A stretch of 64,000 nucleotides of DNA from Ligilactobacillus apodemi DSM 16634 = JCM 16172 (GCF_001434405.1 NZ_AZFT01000053.1:458499-522498); one strand, 5' to 3'; numbered from the stretch's first letter, positions 18,046-26,666 are shown. Notes: generated from the letters alone by a model not told the origin. Numbers and translations are program-made.

Positions 18046-18714
18046 ATGAGTCGAAAAAATAACGACCACACTAAAAAACCATGGGAAAAAACTTTTGAAG
18101 AAAACAAAGATGATGATGGTAATTACTCACGTAGAGCAAGCCGTCAAAGCAATAAACGTAATACCTTTTTAACGACCGCGTTATTGATCGTTTTTGTAAT
18201 TATTATTTTGAGTACGATCCTTTTTTACTTTGTTTCTCAAAATTTAGCCTCAAAACCAACTAGCAATGACGATTCGATCGAGGTTGTCTCTTCAAGTGAG
18301 AAAAAGTCTTCCAGCAGTAAGTCTTCGAAGAAATCTTCTAGTAGCAAAAAGAAGAGTTCTAGTAAAGCCTCAAGTTCGACTGAAAATAGTCAAATAACTG
18401 CACAAGATACGAGTGAAAATAGTTCAGTAGCAACTAGTTCAACTGATACGATCGAAAGTCAAGCAGAAACAAGTTCTGTAGCTGAAAGTTCATCACAAGC
18501 AGCAGAAACTAGTTCACAAGCTGAGCAAAGTTCACAAGAAAGTGAAGCCTCATCTTCATCAGAAGAGGCTCAATACATTTCTGTTCCTGCTGGTCAAGGT
18601 TTATATCGGATCGCAGTTAACAATGGTTTGACACTTAACCAATTGTTAGAATTGAATCCAGGGCTTAGTGCAAATTCAAGCATTTCACCTGGTCAACAAA
18701 TCAGAATCAAGTAA
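18046..18714 (+). CDS. Membrane-anchored LysM domain protein
   Basis: A 222-residue protein: a charged cytosolic N-terminus (1-41), one membrane helix (about 42-65), a long low-complexity Ser/Lys then Ser/Glu/Thr linker (about 75-180), and a C-terminal LysM domain (VPAGQGLYRIAVNNGLTLNQLLELNPGLS...SPGQQIRIK, about 180-222) that binds peptidoglycan. Topology is type II, with LysM outside. Position between recQ and cmk is that of Bacillus/Lactobacillus LysM genes (ypbE-like). Function beyond wall binding is unknown. Confidence 0.88.
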   Translation: MSRKNNDHTKKPWEKTFEENKDDDGNYSRRASRQSNKRNTFLTTALLIVFVIIILSTILFYFVSQNLASKPTSNDDSIEVVSSSEKKSSSSKSSKKSSSSKKKSSSKASSSTENSQITAQDTSENSSVATSSTDTIESQAETSSVAESSSQAAETSSQAEQSSQESEASSSSEEAQYISVPAGQGLYRIAVNNGLTLNQLLELNPGLSANSSISPGQQIRIK

Positions 18715-18813
18715 TTGGGCTGTGGTTATTGCGTAAGATGCAAAGCTAAATTTGAAAGATAGGGTAAGTTTAGCCCCTTTAGTCGAACACCTAGTTACTA
18801 AATCAAATAAAAA

Positions 18814-18896
18814 GAGAGGAAAACTGTCCTCAAAAAATGTGTCCCAAGCTAACTTTGGACGCATTTTTATGCGTTTAGGGCAGTAAATGGATATTT
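18814..18896 (+). promoter_or_regulatory. Split ribosome binding site with hairpin (cmk leader)
   Basis: GAGAGGA (18814-18820), two bases, stem ACTGTCCT (18823-18830) with AGGGCAGT (18877-18884), an inner 8-bp stem ATGTGTCC with GGACGCAT, then 12 bases to ATG 18897. ACGCAT/ATGCGT offers a competing fold, so this leader could switch. Stem sequence is unrelated to the CTATAT group but the layout is identical. Confidence 0.65.
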
Positions 18897-19571
18897 ATGC
18901 GAGAAAAATTACAAATCGCGATCGATGGCCCAGCTTCTGCGGGTAAAAGTACTGTTGCTAAATTAGTAGCAAAAAAATTAAATTATATTTATTGTGATAC
19001 TGGAGCGATGTATCGGGCTGCTACATGGTATGCGTTACAAGAAGGGGTCGCTTTAGACGATGATCAAGCTTTAGGTGAAATGTTGACTCAAATGGAATTA
19101 AAATTTATTCCAAGTGATCCAGAACAATTAGTTTTTGTAAATGGAGTTGACGTAACTAAGGCGATCCGTTTACCAGAGATCACTAATAACGTTTCTTTAG
19201 TTTCAGCGCAACCAAGTGTCCGCGCCGATTTGACCAAACGGCAACAACAGATTGCAAGCAATGGTGGAATTGTGATGGATGGTCGCGATATTGGGACTAC
19301 GGTTTTACCTAATGCTCAAGTCAAGATTTTTTTAGTAGCCAGTGTACATGAGCGAGCCTTGCGTCGTTTTAAAGAAAATCAACAAAAAGGTATCAAAACA
19401 CCACTAGATGTTTTAGAACAAGAAATCGAAGCAAGAGACTATAAAGATTCTCACCGCAAGGTTTCTCCGTTGACACAGGCCAAAGATGCTGTATTATTAG
19501 ATACAACATCTCTGGATATTGAGCAGGTTACTGCTGAAATTATGAAAATTGTTAAAACTGAAGAGAAATAG
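18897..19571 (+). CDS. cmk: Cytidylate kinase
   Basis: Phosphorylates CMP and dCMP with ATP. The 224-residue protein begins with P-loop AIDGPASAGKSTVAK (8-22) and has the CMP-binding YCDTGAMYRAATW segment and the RDIGT motif (MDGRDIGTTVLPNA). It precedes the S1-protein gene, the conserved cmk-rpsA/ypfD-der order. The ATG at 18897 gives the family N-terminus; an out-of-frame ATG at 18887 lies just upstream. Confidence 0.96.
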   Translation: MREKLQIAIDGPASAGKSTVAKLVAKKLNYIYCDTGAMYRAATWYALQEGVALDDDQALGEMLTQMELKFIPSDPEQLVFVNGVDVTKAIRLPEITNNVSLVSAQPSVRADLTKRQQQIASNGGIVMDGRDIGTTVLPNAQVKIFLVASVHERALRRFKENQQKGIKTPLDVLEQEIEARDYKDSHRKVSPLTQAKDAVLLDTTSLDIEQVTAEIMKIVKTEEK

Positions 19572-19644
19572 GTAATTTAACTGGCATTTTACTGCGCTTT
19601 CAGTTAAAATAGTTACTAGATAGTCGTTAAGGAGGACAAAGTCC

Positions 19645-20838
19645 ATGAGTGAATCAGAAAACAAGGATTTATTAGAAGCTTTAAACAGCGTTAAGACAGT
19701 TAAAGTCGGAGACGTTGTCAAAGGCGAAGTGTTAGCATTTGATGATAAGAAGCAAGTTATTGTAGGGATCGAAGGCACTGGTGTTGAAGGTGTTGTTCCT
19801 GCACGCGAATTAAGCGCAAAAGCTGAAGATATCGAAAATGAAATCAAAGTTGGCGATATGCTTGACTTAGTTGTTATTTCAAAAATCGGTTCTGATAAAG
19901 AAGGCGGTAGCTACTTATTATCACAACGTCGCCTAGAAGCCCGCAAAGTATGGGATGAAATTGAAAAGAAATTTGAAGCAGGTGAAACAATTACTGTTCC
20001 TGTAACTCAAATCGTAAAAGGTGGCTTAGTTGTTGACGCTGGCGTTCGTGGCTTTGTCCCTGCATCAATGGTTTCAGACCACTTTGTTGAAGACTTCAAT
20101 GAATACAAGGGTAAAGAACTTGAACTTAAGATCGTTGAAATCGAACCAAGCGAAAACCGCTTGATCTTGTCTCACAAAGAAATCGTGCAACAAGAACGCG
20201 AAGCTAAGAAACAAGAAGTTATGGCTAAATTAGCAGCTGGCGATGTTTTAGACGGTAAAGTTGCTCGTTTAACAAACTTCGGTGCCTTTGTTGATTTAGG
20301 TGGCGTTGATGGCTTAGTACACGTTTCTGAAATTTCTTACGAACGTGTTGGCAAGCCTTCTGATGTTTTAAAGGTTGGTGAAGATGTTAAGGTCAAAGTT
20401 TTAGCTGTTGACCCAGAAAAAGATCGTATTTCACTTTCGATCAAACAAACATTGCCACAACCTTGGGATAACATCGAAGAAAAAGTTGCTGAAGGTGATG
20501 TACTTGATGGTACTGTTAAACGTTTGACAAGCTTTGGTGCTTTTGTGGAAGTATTCCCTGGTGTTGAAGGTTTGGTACACATTTCTCAAATCTCACACAA
20601 GCACATTGCTACACCAAATGAAGTGTTAACTTCTGGTCAAGATGTAAAAGTTAAAGTCTTGAACGTAAATGGTGCTGATCGTCGTCTTGCATTGTCTATC
20701 AAAGCTTTACAAGAAAAGCCAGCAGCTGACAAAAAAGAAGTTGAAGTTGTCGAAGAAGAACATGTAGAAATTCCTGAAGAAGATACAGGTTTCACATTGG
20801 GAGACTTAGTCGGCGACGAATTAAAGAATGAAGATTAA
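19645..20838 (+). CDS. rpsA: 30S ribosomal protein S1 homologue (four S1 domains)
   Basis: A 397-residue protein with four tandem S1 OB-fold domains (starting about residues 18, 102, 187 and 272), the short S1 form of low-GC Gram-positives (Bacillus YpfD type). Domains 3 and 4 are closely similar (GDVLDGKVARLTNFGAFVDLG and GDVLDGTVKRLTSFGAFVEVF). It binds mRNA on or near the ribosome. Acidic C-terminal tail. Strong AAGGAGG site; terminator downstream. Confidence 0.94.
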   Translation: MSESENKDLLEALNSVKTVKVGDVVKGEVLAFDDKKQVIVGIEGTGVEGVVPARELSAKAEDIENEIKVGDMLDLVVISKIGSDKEGGSYLLSQRRLEARKVWDEIEKKFEAGETITVPVTQIVKGGLVVDAGVRGFVPASMVSDHFVEDFNEYKGKELELKIVEIEPSENRLILSHKEIVQQEREAKKQEVMAKLAAGDVLDGKVARLTNFGAFVDLGGVDGLVHVSEISYERVGKPSDVLKVGEDVKVKVLAVDPEKDRISLSIKQTLPQPWDNIEEKVAEGDVLDGTVKRLTSFGAFVEVFPGVEGLVHISQISHKHIATPNEVLTSGQDVKVKVLNVNGADRRLALSIKALQEKPAADKKEVEVVEEEHVEIPEEDTGFTLGDLVGDELKNED

Positions 20839-20861
20839 TCTCTGTTAACTGAGATTTATTT

Positions 20862-20898
20862 GACTGGCCCAGGCAAGAGTCTTTGGGTCAGTTTTTTT
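20862..20898 (+). terminator. rpsA terminator
   Basis: ACTGGCCCA and TGGGTCAGT pair with one wobble, followed by seven T. Confidence 0.85.
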
Positions 20899-20930
20899 GG
20901 TAAAACATTTATAATTAAGGAGGAATCATA

Positions 20931-22241
20931 ATGGCAAATCCAGTCGTTGCGATCGTTGGACGCCCAAATGTCGGTAAATCGACGGTCTTTAATCGAATCG
21001 CGGGCGAGCGAATTTCAATTGTTGAGGATACTCCTGGGGTAACACGTGATCGGATCTATGCTCAAGGCGAATGGTTGGGGCAACCGTTTAATATCATTGA
21101 TACTGGTGGTATTGATATGGGGGATGAACCGTTTTTAGCACAGATTACAGAGCAAGCACAAATTGCGATCGATGAAGCGGATGTGATTGTTTTTGTGACG
21201 AGTGTCAAAGAAGGGGTCACTGATGCTGATGAAAAGGTCGCAAAGATTTTATATCAAACTGATAAACCAGTTATTTTAGCAGTTAATAAGGTGGATAACC
21301 CTGAGCTTCGTAGTGAAATCTATGACTTTTATTCATTAGGTTTTGGAGATCCAATGCCACTTTCCGGGACTCACGGTATTGGTACTGGGGACCTTTTAGA
21401 TAAAATCTGTCAAGAATTTCCTAAAGATGGTGCTAAAGAAGAAGACGAATCGATCAAATTTAGTTTTATTGGACGGCCAAATGTTGGTAAATCTTCACTT
21501 GTCAATGCAATTTTAGGTGAAAACCGCGTGATCGTTTCTGACGTTGAAGGTACAACGCGTGACGCAATCGATACTAAATTTGTCGATCCAGAAGGTACTG
21601 AATTTACGATGATCGATACTGCTGGGATCCGTAAAAAAGGCAAAGTTTATGAAACTACGGAAAAATATTCAGTTTTACGTGCAATGCGAGCAATCGATCG
21701 TTCAGATGTTGTTTGCATGGTCTTAAATGCTGAAGAAGGAATTCGTGAGCAAGATAAGCACGTTGCTGGTTATGCACACGAAGCAGGACGTGGGATTATT
21801 ATCGTAGTCAATAAATGGGATACTTTGAAAAAAGATAACCATACCATGAAAGAGTTTGAACAAACGATCCGGCAAGAATTCCAATATCTTAGCTATGCAC
21901 CGATCGTCTTTGTCTCTGCTAAGACGCATCAACGTTTAGAACAATTACCAGAATTGATCAAGCGGGTAAATCATAACCATGAACGTCGCATCTCTTCAGC
22001 AGTCTTAAATGATGTGGTGATGGATGCAATTGCGCATAATCCGACGCCAACAGATAATGGCAAACGTCTACGGGTCTATTATGCGACTCAAGTGGCGACA
22101 AAGCCACCAACATTTGTTATTTTTGTCAATGATCCTGAATTGATGCATTTTTCTTATGAACGCTTCTTAGAAAACCAAATCAGAGCAGCTTTTGACTTTG
22201 AAGGGACACCAATTCACATCATTGAACGGCGTAGAAAATAA
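20931..22241 (+). CDS. der: Ribosome biogenesis GTPase Der (EngA)
   Basis: Essential double GTPase for 50S maturation. Two G domains, each with G1 GRPNVGKS (about 8-15 and 181-188), G3 DTGGID and DTAGIR, and G4 NKVD and NKWD, followed by the KH-like domain (about 350-436). The length (436) is standard. AAGGAGG precedes the ATG. Downstream, AATATTTTTATAAAAATATT (22279-22298) is a palindrome without a T tract that may help end the transcript. Confidence 0.98.
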   Translation: MANPVVAIVGRPNVGKSTVFNRIAGERISIVEDTPGVTRDRIYAQGEWLGQPFNIIDTGGIDMGDEPFLAQITEQAQIAIDEADVIVFVTSVKEGVTDADEKVAKILYQTDKPVILAVNKVDNPELRSEIYDFYSLGFGDPMPLSGTHGIGTGDLLDKICQEFPKDGAKEEDESIKFSFIGRPNVGKSSLVNAILGENRVIVSDVEGTTRDAIDTKFVDPEGTEFTMIDTAGIRKKGKVYETTEKYSVLRAMRAIDRSDVVCMVLNAEEGIREQDKHVAGYAHEAGRGIIIVVNKWDTLKKDNHTMKEFEQTIRQEFQYLSYAPIVFVSAKTHQRLEQLPELIKRVNHNHERRISSAVLNDVVMDAIAHNPTPTDNGKRLRVYYATQVATKPPTFVIFVNDPELMHFSYERFLENQIRAAFDFEGTPIHIIERRRK

Positions 22242-22454
22242 TTTGAAGATCAAACTAAAAAACAATGTTGAACTTTATAATATTTTTATAAAAATATTGG
22301 GTAAAAACGTTGCTATGTTAGGCTTTCTATGCTATCTTATTAACTGAGCAATGATTTGTTAGTCATTGTTTCATGGTCTTTATATTTTTATATAGAGACG
22401 GGCTAGAAGATATTTTATAATATATCTTTATCTTCACTTGAGGAGGTGAAACAC

Positions 22455-22730
22455 ATGGCAAACAAAGCACAATTGATCGAAACTGTTGCTGAAAAGACAG
22501 GTTTGACAAAGAAGGACGCAACTGTTGCAGTTGACGCAGTCTTTGGTTCTATCCAAGACTACCTTAAAGAAGGCGAAAAAGTTCAATTGATCGGCTTTGG
22601 TAACTTCGAAGTTCGTGAACGTGCAGCTCGTAAGGGTCGCAACCCACAAACAGGTAAGGAAATCCAAATCCCAGCAAGCAAAGTTCCTGCATTTAAGCCA
22701 GGTAAGGCTCTTAAGGACGCTGTTAAATAA
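22455..22730 (+). CDS. hup: DNA-binding protein HU
   Basis: The 91-residue nucleoid protein has the HU/IHF fold, with [40 protein letters not shown] forming the DNA-clasping arms and C-terminal strand. The ATG at 22455 follows GAGGAGGTG; a GTG three codons upstream is inside that site. Strong codon bias indicates high expression. The upstream gap holds CAATGA..TCATTG and AT-rich promoter sequence. Confidence 0.98.
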   Translation: MANKAQLIETVAEKTGLTKKDATVAVDAVFGSIQDYLKEGEKVQLIGFGNFEVRERAARKGRNPQTGKEIQIPASKVPAFKPGKALKDAVK

Positions 22731-22750
22731 GATTGACTTATTTTAGCTCA

Positions 22751-22783
22751 AGAACCCTTGATTTATCAGGGGTTCTTTTTTTG
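22751..22783 (+). terminator. hup terminator
   Basis: AGAACCCTTGAT and ATCAGGGGTTCT, then seven T; almost the same sequence as the tsf terminator. Confidence 0.93.
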
Positions 22784-22899
22784 TGCAATTTTATGGCATC
22801 GTGCTAGCAAAATTAAATTTAACTTTTTTGAGTAAGCAAAAAATCTCTTGAAATTACTCAAGAGATTTATCAGTAAACTTATTTTGAGTGCTGGGTGAA

Positions 22900-23664
22900 T
22901 TACTTAGCATAATTAAACAATGGATCTAGTAATTTGAAATCAAAAGTTTCTCGGTCTACAATTCCAATAATTTTTTCACTATCATAAAGTTGTAGTAAAA
23001 AATCTGCCATTTGTTTACTCGTATGGTATGTTCCAAAATGTTTATCGTAATCGTAGTCACTCGAATTATTAGCAATTTTCCCAAATTCTGTTTTTGTAGC
23101 TGCTGGTGCTAAAACTTTAACTTGCATTTTAGCACCAGAATTTCGTAATTCTCTAGCTAATCCTTCTGTAAATGAACTTACATAAAATTTTGTGGCACAA
23201 TAAATAACAGCCTCTGGGACAATTGTATATCCTCCCGCTGAAGAAATATTTATCAGTTGTGTTCCCTCAATATTTTGGTAGTTACGAACAAAAAGATTGG
23301 AGAGGATCGTTAGCGCTTCAATATTTAAATGGATCATAGTTTCTATTTTTTTAGGATTTTGATTTGCAACGTGACCATAATTACCTAGACCAGCATTATT
23401 AATCCATGTTTTCAACTCATATGTTTTTAAGTCATCGTACAGTTGATAGATATTTTGTGTAATTGTTAAATCAACATTTTTGATAATAACGTCTACTGCT
23501 GGAAACTTTTCTGAAATTTCTTTTTTTAAATTTTCAAGTCTTTCTTGACGGCGTGCAATAATGATTAGATTCTTACCACGCGAAGCAAATTTTTTGGCCG
23601 TTTCGTATCCAATACCAGAGCTTGCCCCAGTAATTACAGTATATTTTTGTGTATCGCTTAACAT
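22900..23664 (-). CDS. Short-chain dehydrogenase/reductase
   Basis: A 254-residue NAD(P)-dependent SDR of the classical type: TGASSGIG (about 12-19), NNAG (WINNAGLGNYG), and the active site Ser (NISSAGG) with YCATK. The substrate is not known. The ATG at 23664 follows AAGGAGG; the longer frame from 23706 runs back through the promoter. It is divergent from a MerR regulator with a perfect operator between them, so it is probably induced by the signal that MerR senses. Confidence 0.9.
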   Translation of the reverse strand: MLSDTQKYTVITGASSGIGYETAKKFASRGKNLIIIARRQERLENLKKEISEKFPAVDVIIKNVDLTITQNIYQLYDDLKTYELKTWINNAGLGNYGHVANQNPKKIETMIHLNIEALTILSNLFVRNYQNIEGTQLINISSAGGYTIVPEAVIYCATKFYVSSFTEGLARELRNSGAKMQVKVLAPAATKTEFGKIANNSSDYDYDKHFGTYHTSKQMADFLLQLYDSEKIIGIVDRETFDFKLLDPLFNYAK

Positions 23665-23697
23665 TATTAGTTCCTCCTTTTTATCTGATACAATAAA

Positions 23698-23728
23698 ACT
23701 ATACAACCTAGAGTTAACTCTAGGTAAA
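23698..23728 (-). promoter_or_regulatory. MerR-type promoter and operator for the SDR gene
   Basis: CCTAGAGTTAACTCTAGG (23707-23724) is a perfect 18-bp palindrome. On the minus strand it fills the spacer between -35 TTTACC (23728-23723) and -10 TATAGT (23703-23698), which are exactly 19 bp apart, the over-long spacer that MerR activators untwist. Confidence 0.8.
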
Positions 23729-23745
23729 GAGTGAGGAGATATTTT

Positions 23746-24117
23746 TTGAATTATTCAATAGGAGAATTTTCAAAGCTTACCGGTTTAACAATTCATACTT
23801 TGCGTTATTATGAACAAGAAAATTTAATAGCTCCCAAACGTAATAGCGCTAATCAGCGGCGTTATTCAGACAATGATATAAAGTGGATCGACTTTATTAA
23901 ACGTTTAAAGGGAACGGGAATGCCTATCAAAGAAATAAAAAAATATGCGATGTTACGTTCTATAGGAGAAGAAACTTTGGATGAAAGAATGGAAATGTTA
24001 GTAAAGCATAAAAAGGAATTAAATAAGCAAATACAAGTACTACAGGATCACATGACCAAATTAGATGATAAAATATCTTTTTATCAAAATGAAATAAAGC
24101 GTCTTAGAAATAAATAA
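23746..24117 (+). CDS. MerR-family transcriptional regulator
   Basis: About 123 residues: N-terminal winged HTH (YSIGEFSKLTGLTIHTLRYYEQENLIAPKRNSANQRRYSDNDIKWIDFI) and a C-terminal coiled coil (about 85-123). No Cys metal site is present, so it is of the organic-signal/aldehyde-sensing type (AdhR/NmlR-like group) rather than a metal sensor; the effector is not known. Start: TTG at 23746 with GAGGAG upstream gives the family N-terminus; GTG 23731 would place the ribosome site within the gene. Confidence 0.85.
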   Translation: MNYSIGEFSKLTGLTIHTLRYYEQENLIAPKRNSANQRRYSDNDIKWIDFIKRLKGTGMPIKEIKKYAMLRSIGEETLDERMEMLVKHKKELNKQIQVLQDHMTKLDDKISFYQNEIKRLRNK

Positions 24118-24302
24118 GTGTAATAGAACCTTGTTCATGGTATTTTTAAATTTATGGAAGTTTAGTGCATACAATTAGTATTTTTGAAAGTAAGTAAAAA
24201 AGCAATTACTAATGAATCTTAAATTAGTGATTGCTTTTTTAGATTTGATATTTATGGACTACGTAATTTAATAAAAATTACTATAGATTTATTTTTATCT
24301 AA

Positions 24303-24862
24303 TTATTGTCCTTGATTGTCGATTTTAACTGCATATACGACAGGAACATAATTATCTCTACCTTCTACTGTAGTGTATGAATCTACGCCTTTAAAGCCAC
24401 CGTATACTGTGACTGTATCATCATCTAAGAAACGTTGATCAGTATTTACGCTTTTTGCGATATCAATATATACTAATTGGCTTGGATCGCCATTAAACGA
24501 TACAAGTAAAAATCTAGATTCATCATCGTACTGGAATACAGTACCTGTTAATGTAATTAGTTTTTTCTGGTATTGTTTAGGATTACGTAAGTACTCTTCA
24601 TAGTTCATGCCTTCAAATTTTGATGTATCAATTTCAGTAGTTTTTTCGGAATCGTTACTTGAAGATTCTTCTGCTTGAGTTTGAGAGTTTACCGGTAAAA
24701 CTACTTTCACTTTTGATTTAATTTTCTTTACATTGAATGTATCACTTGAAGATTTTTTCTTTAATGTTTTATCTGTTGAGACATAGTAAATAGCTTTAGA
24801 ATTATTAGCAGAGCTTGTTTCAAAAGAAAAATTTCCTTTTTTATCTGCTTTAACGTGATCCA
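24303..24862 (-). pseudogene. 5'-truncated exported protein with C-terminal OB-fold-like domain
   Basis: From about 24862 leftwards the sequence (LDHVKADKKGNFSFETSSAN...) reads as the middle of a lactobacillar surface lipoprotein: an Ig-like segment, a Lys-rich region, a Ser/Glu linker, and an OB-like domain (YEEYLRNPKQYQKKLITLTGTVFQYDD...). The open frame runs on to 24974, but those residues are antisense to the lipase remnant, and no signal peptide or lipobox precedes the mature part. The gene has therefore lost its 5' end at a deletion joint near 24855-24865. Confidence 0.65.
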
Positions 24863-25084
24863 ATCGGAAACTATAACAATAGCTATGGATTAAATCCACT
24901 AAAAGGCGATTTTCAACGTTATTACGGCAAAAATTCCTTTGTAAAGTGGTTAAAACAACAAGGAATAGATCCAAATAAACTTAGTTTTATCGAAGTAGTT
25001 GGACATTTTTTAGCTAAGAGTGTGGGACCAATCGGAACTTTAGAAAAAAGTGTACCTTTAGCGTGGCAAGAAGCTAACTTATGA
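24857..25084 (+). pseudogene. Remnant of a second TslA-like lipase (end of lipase domain)
   Basis: The plus-strand frame reads DPIGNYNNSYGLNPLKGDFQRYYGKNS..., matching DLIGNYNNSYTIFGGKLSGSFQHYYKNGT of the intact lipase (residues about 202-229). Everything upstream, including the nucleophile elbow, is gone. The presumed catalytic His of the intact copy (His224) is Arg here. The frame stops with TGA at 25082, overlapping the ATG of the next reading frame, which carries the matching C-terminal domain. Confidence 0.75.
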
Positions 25085-25644
25085 AATATCACAAAATTGA
25101 AAACGGGTTTGATGAAAATGGAAAATTTAGTTACCAAGACGAATACATTCCAATCACTAACGCACAAAAAAATTTTAAAAAAGAAGTTAGTCGAATTGAT
25201 AAGAGATTCGTTTATGATTTAGGTAAAATCAAAAAATTTAGTTCTAGTTTTCATAACTACAGTAAGACGATAAAACTTGATGCCGTAACTGCATTAGCAC
25301 TTAAAAATGCAATAAAATCACATGGTCAAGCAGGTATTAAAGTGATAAAAGAAACCAAAAAACAAGTAGAAAGTGAACTAGAAAATAACTGGCGTGAGAC
25401 TTTTCAAGTTGCTAGACAAATTGGAAGTGAGTTATCCGAAGTAGAGATTTTGCAAATTCTTCATGAAGCTAGTGCAGATAAAGAAGCACTAGATACTAAA
25501 CCAGTTAAAAAATTAAGTAAAAAAGTAGAATCTATAGAAGATATTCAAAGAAAAATTAGCGACTATGATAAGGCACTAAGTAAGAGTATTAGAAAACGTA
25601 TATCCGACGATCAAGAATTAGCGCAAAGATTTGGAATATCTTAG
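25081..25644 (+). CDS. Orphan C-terminal (LXG-like helical) domain of a TslA-type lipase
   Basis: A 187-residue helical protein aligned with the C-terminal part of the intact lipase at 28031: NGFDENGKFSYQ / GWFDENSNFKYA, KLDAVTALALKNAIKSHGQAGIKVI / KLDAALACTLKDAIKAHGQAGIEVI, and IRKRISDDQELAQRFGIS / IEKRIADDQELAQEFGIG. It is probably the downstream half of a lipase gene broken by a frameshift, since it continues the preceding remnant in another frame. No ribosome site is clear, though the ATGA overlap could allow coupling. Confidence 0.65.
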   Translation: MKYHKIENGFDENGKFSYQDEYIPITNAQKNFKKEVSRIDKRFVYDLGKIKKFSSSFHNYSKTIKLDAVTALALKNAIKSHGQAGIKVIKETKKQVESELENNWRETFQVARQIGSELSEVEILQILHEASADKEALDTKPVKKLSKKVESIEDIQRKISDYDKALSKSIRKRISDDQELAQRFGIS

Positions 25645-25653
25645 GTGAAAAGG

Positions 25654-26158
25654 ATGAAAAGAAGGCTCAAATTAGTAATTATTGTGATATTAGGCGGATT
25701 TCTATTAGTGATCACAGGTGTAGTAACTGTAAAGGGAGTGGGATATTTACGAATTGAGCATCAAAAACAAAAAACGGCAATCAATCAAAGAGAGCAAAAA
25801 AGAAGTTGCAAAACAAGCTAAGGCACGAAGAAAAATCGCATTATGGATCGTACAACATTTTGATGGCCCTAAACCAATTAAGACGATTGAAGTAGGAAAG
25901 ATATATACTCATGGTATTTTTGAATCAGGTGGTCGAAGTGTTTCGATAATTATTAATACAAAGAAGCAAAATATTGTTGAAGGCATAAGTATGGATAGGA
26001 CAAATAATCCAACCGATTCAGGAAGCTATTTTGATGATAACGAGTACAATTATATAGAAAAAGCGATGACTGACAGAAATTTGGAGGGAATTAAAGTGAT
26101 TTACTGGGAAGGAAAACAAAGGGATGTAAGATACAAAAATGATTCTAGGTATCAGTGA
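25654..26158 (+). pseudogene. TilA-like immunity protein paralogue 1 (frameshifted)
   Basis: From ATG 25654 (AAGG upstream) the frame encodes MKRRLKLVIIVILGGFLLVITG...YLRIEHQKQK, a membrane anchor like those of its paralogues. At an A-run near 25770-25776 the matching sequence moves to the next frame (SIKESKKEVAKQAKARRKIALWIVQHFDGP...EGIKVIYWE) and ends at 26158. One extra or missing A explains it. Restored, it would be about 167 residues: N-terminal helix, basic linker and a beta-rich outer domain. Confidence 0.7.
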
Positions 26159-26336
26159 TCACTCATAGTAAAGTGTAACAATTTTGAAAGATATTGATAA
26201 GCAAAGACAGAGCTACGTTGAGTGCTAGTGTGGGTCTGTTTATTTTTGTTGCAAAAAATCAAATTGGAAAAAGTTAGTATTTAATTAAAAAACACTCAAA
26301 ATACAGTTTGGCAACTTGTGTATTTTGGAGAAGAGT

Positions 26337-26666
26337 ATGTGGAGTAATAAAAAAGTAAGAATCGTGGTGATCATAGCCTTAGGAATATCACTATTTAGTG
26401 GTGTGAGTATAGTGGCCGTTAAAAGTGTAACATATTTGCAAGTTGAGCGAAAAAAACAAAAGAGAGTTGAGTCATTAAAAGAAGCTTCTCGCCAAGTTAA
26501 AGCTCGGCAAAAGATCGCATTGTGGGTAGTACAACACTATGATGGATAAAAAACAATCAAGACGATCGAAGTAGGAAAAATTTATACTTATGGAATTTTA
26601 GCTTCAGGAGGTCGAAGTGTTTCTGTGATTATCAACGTAATGATCCTAGGTTTAAATAATTTGTAG
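26337..26666 (+). pseudogene. TilA-like immunity protein paralogue 2 (nonsense, truncated)
   Basis: From ATG 26337 (GGAGAAG upstream): MWSNKKVRIVVIIALGISLF...RQVKARQKIALWVVQHYDG, then an in-frame TAA at 26547. The same frame after the stop still reads KTIKTIEVGKIYTYGILASGGRSVSVIIN, homologous to paralogue 1, and then ends at 26666 without the last 50 residues. At most a 70-residue anchor peptide can be made. Confidence 0.75.

Noticed and set aside
17860-18069. Minus-strand 69-residue frame between recQ and the LysM gene
   Set aside because: No ribosome site, unusual composition, and it overlaps the LysM-gene leader and start.
18301-18560. Ser-rich repeat in the LysM protein as a tandem DNA repeat element
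   Set aside because: The repetition is at the protein level, with varied codons and no fixed unit.
25764-25780. Programmed -1 frameshift at the A-run of immunity copy 1
   Set aside because: The A-run is not in the X-XXY-YYZ phase of the upstream frame, and the change needed is +1, so simple slippage or mutation is more likely.
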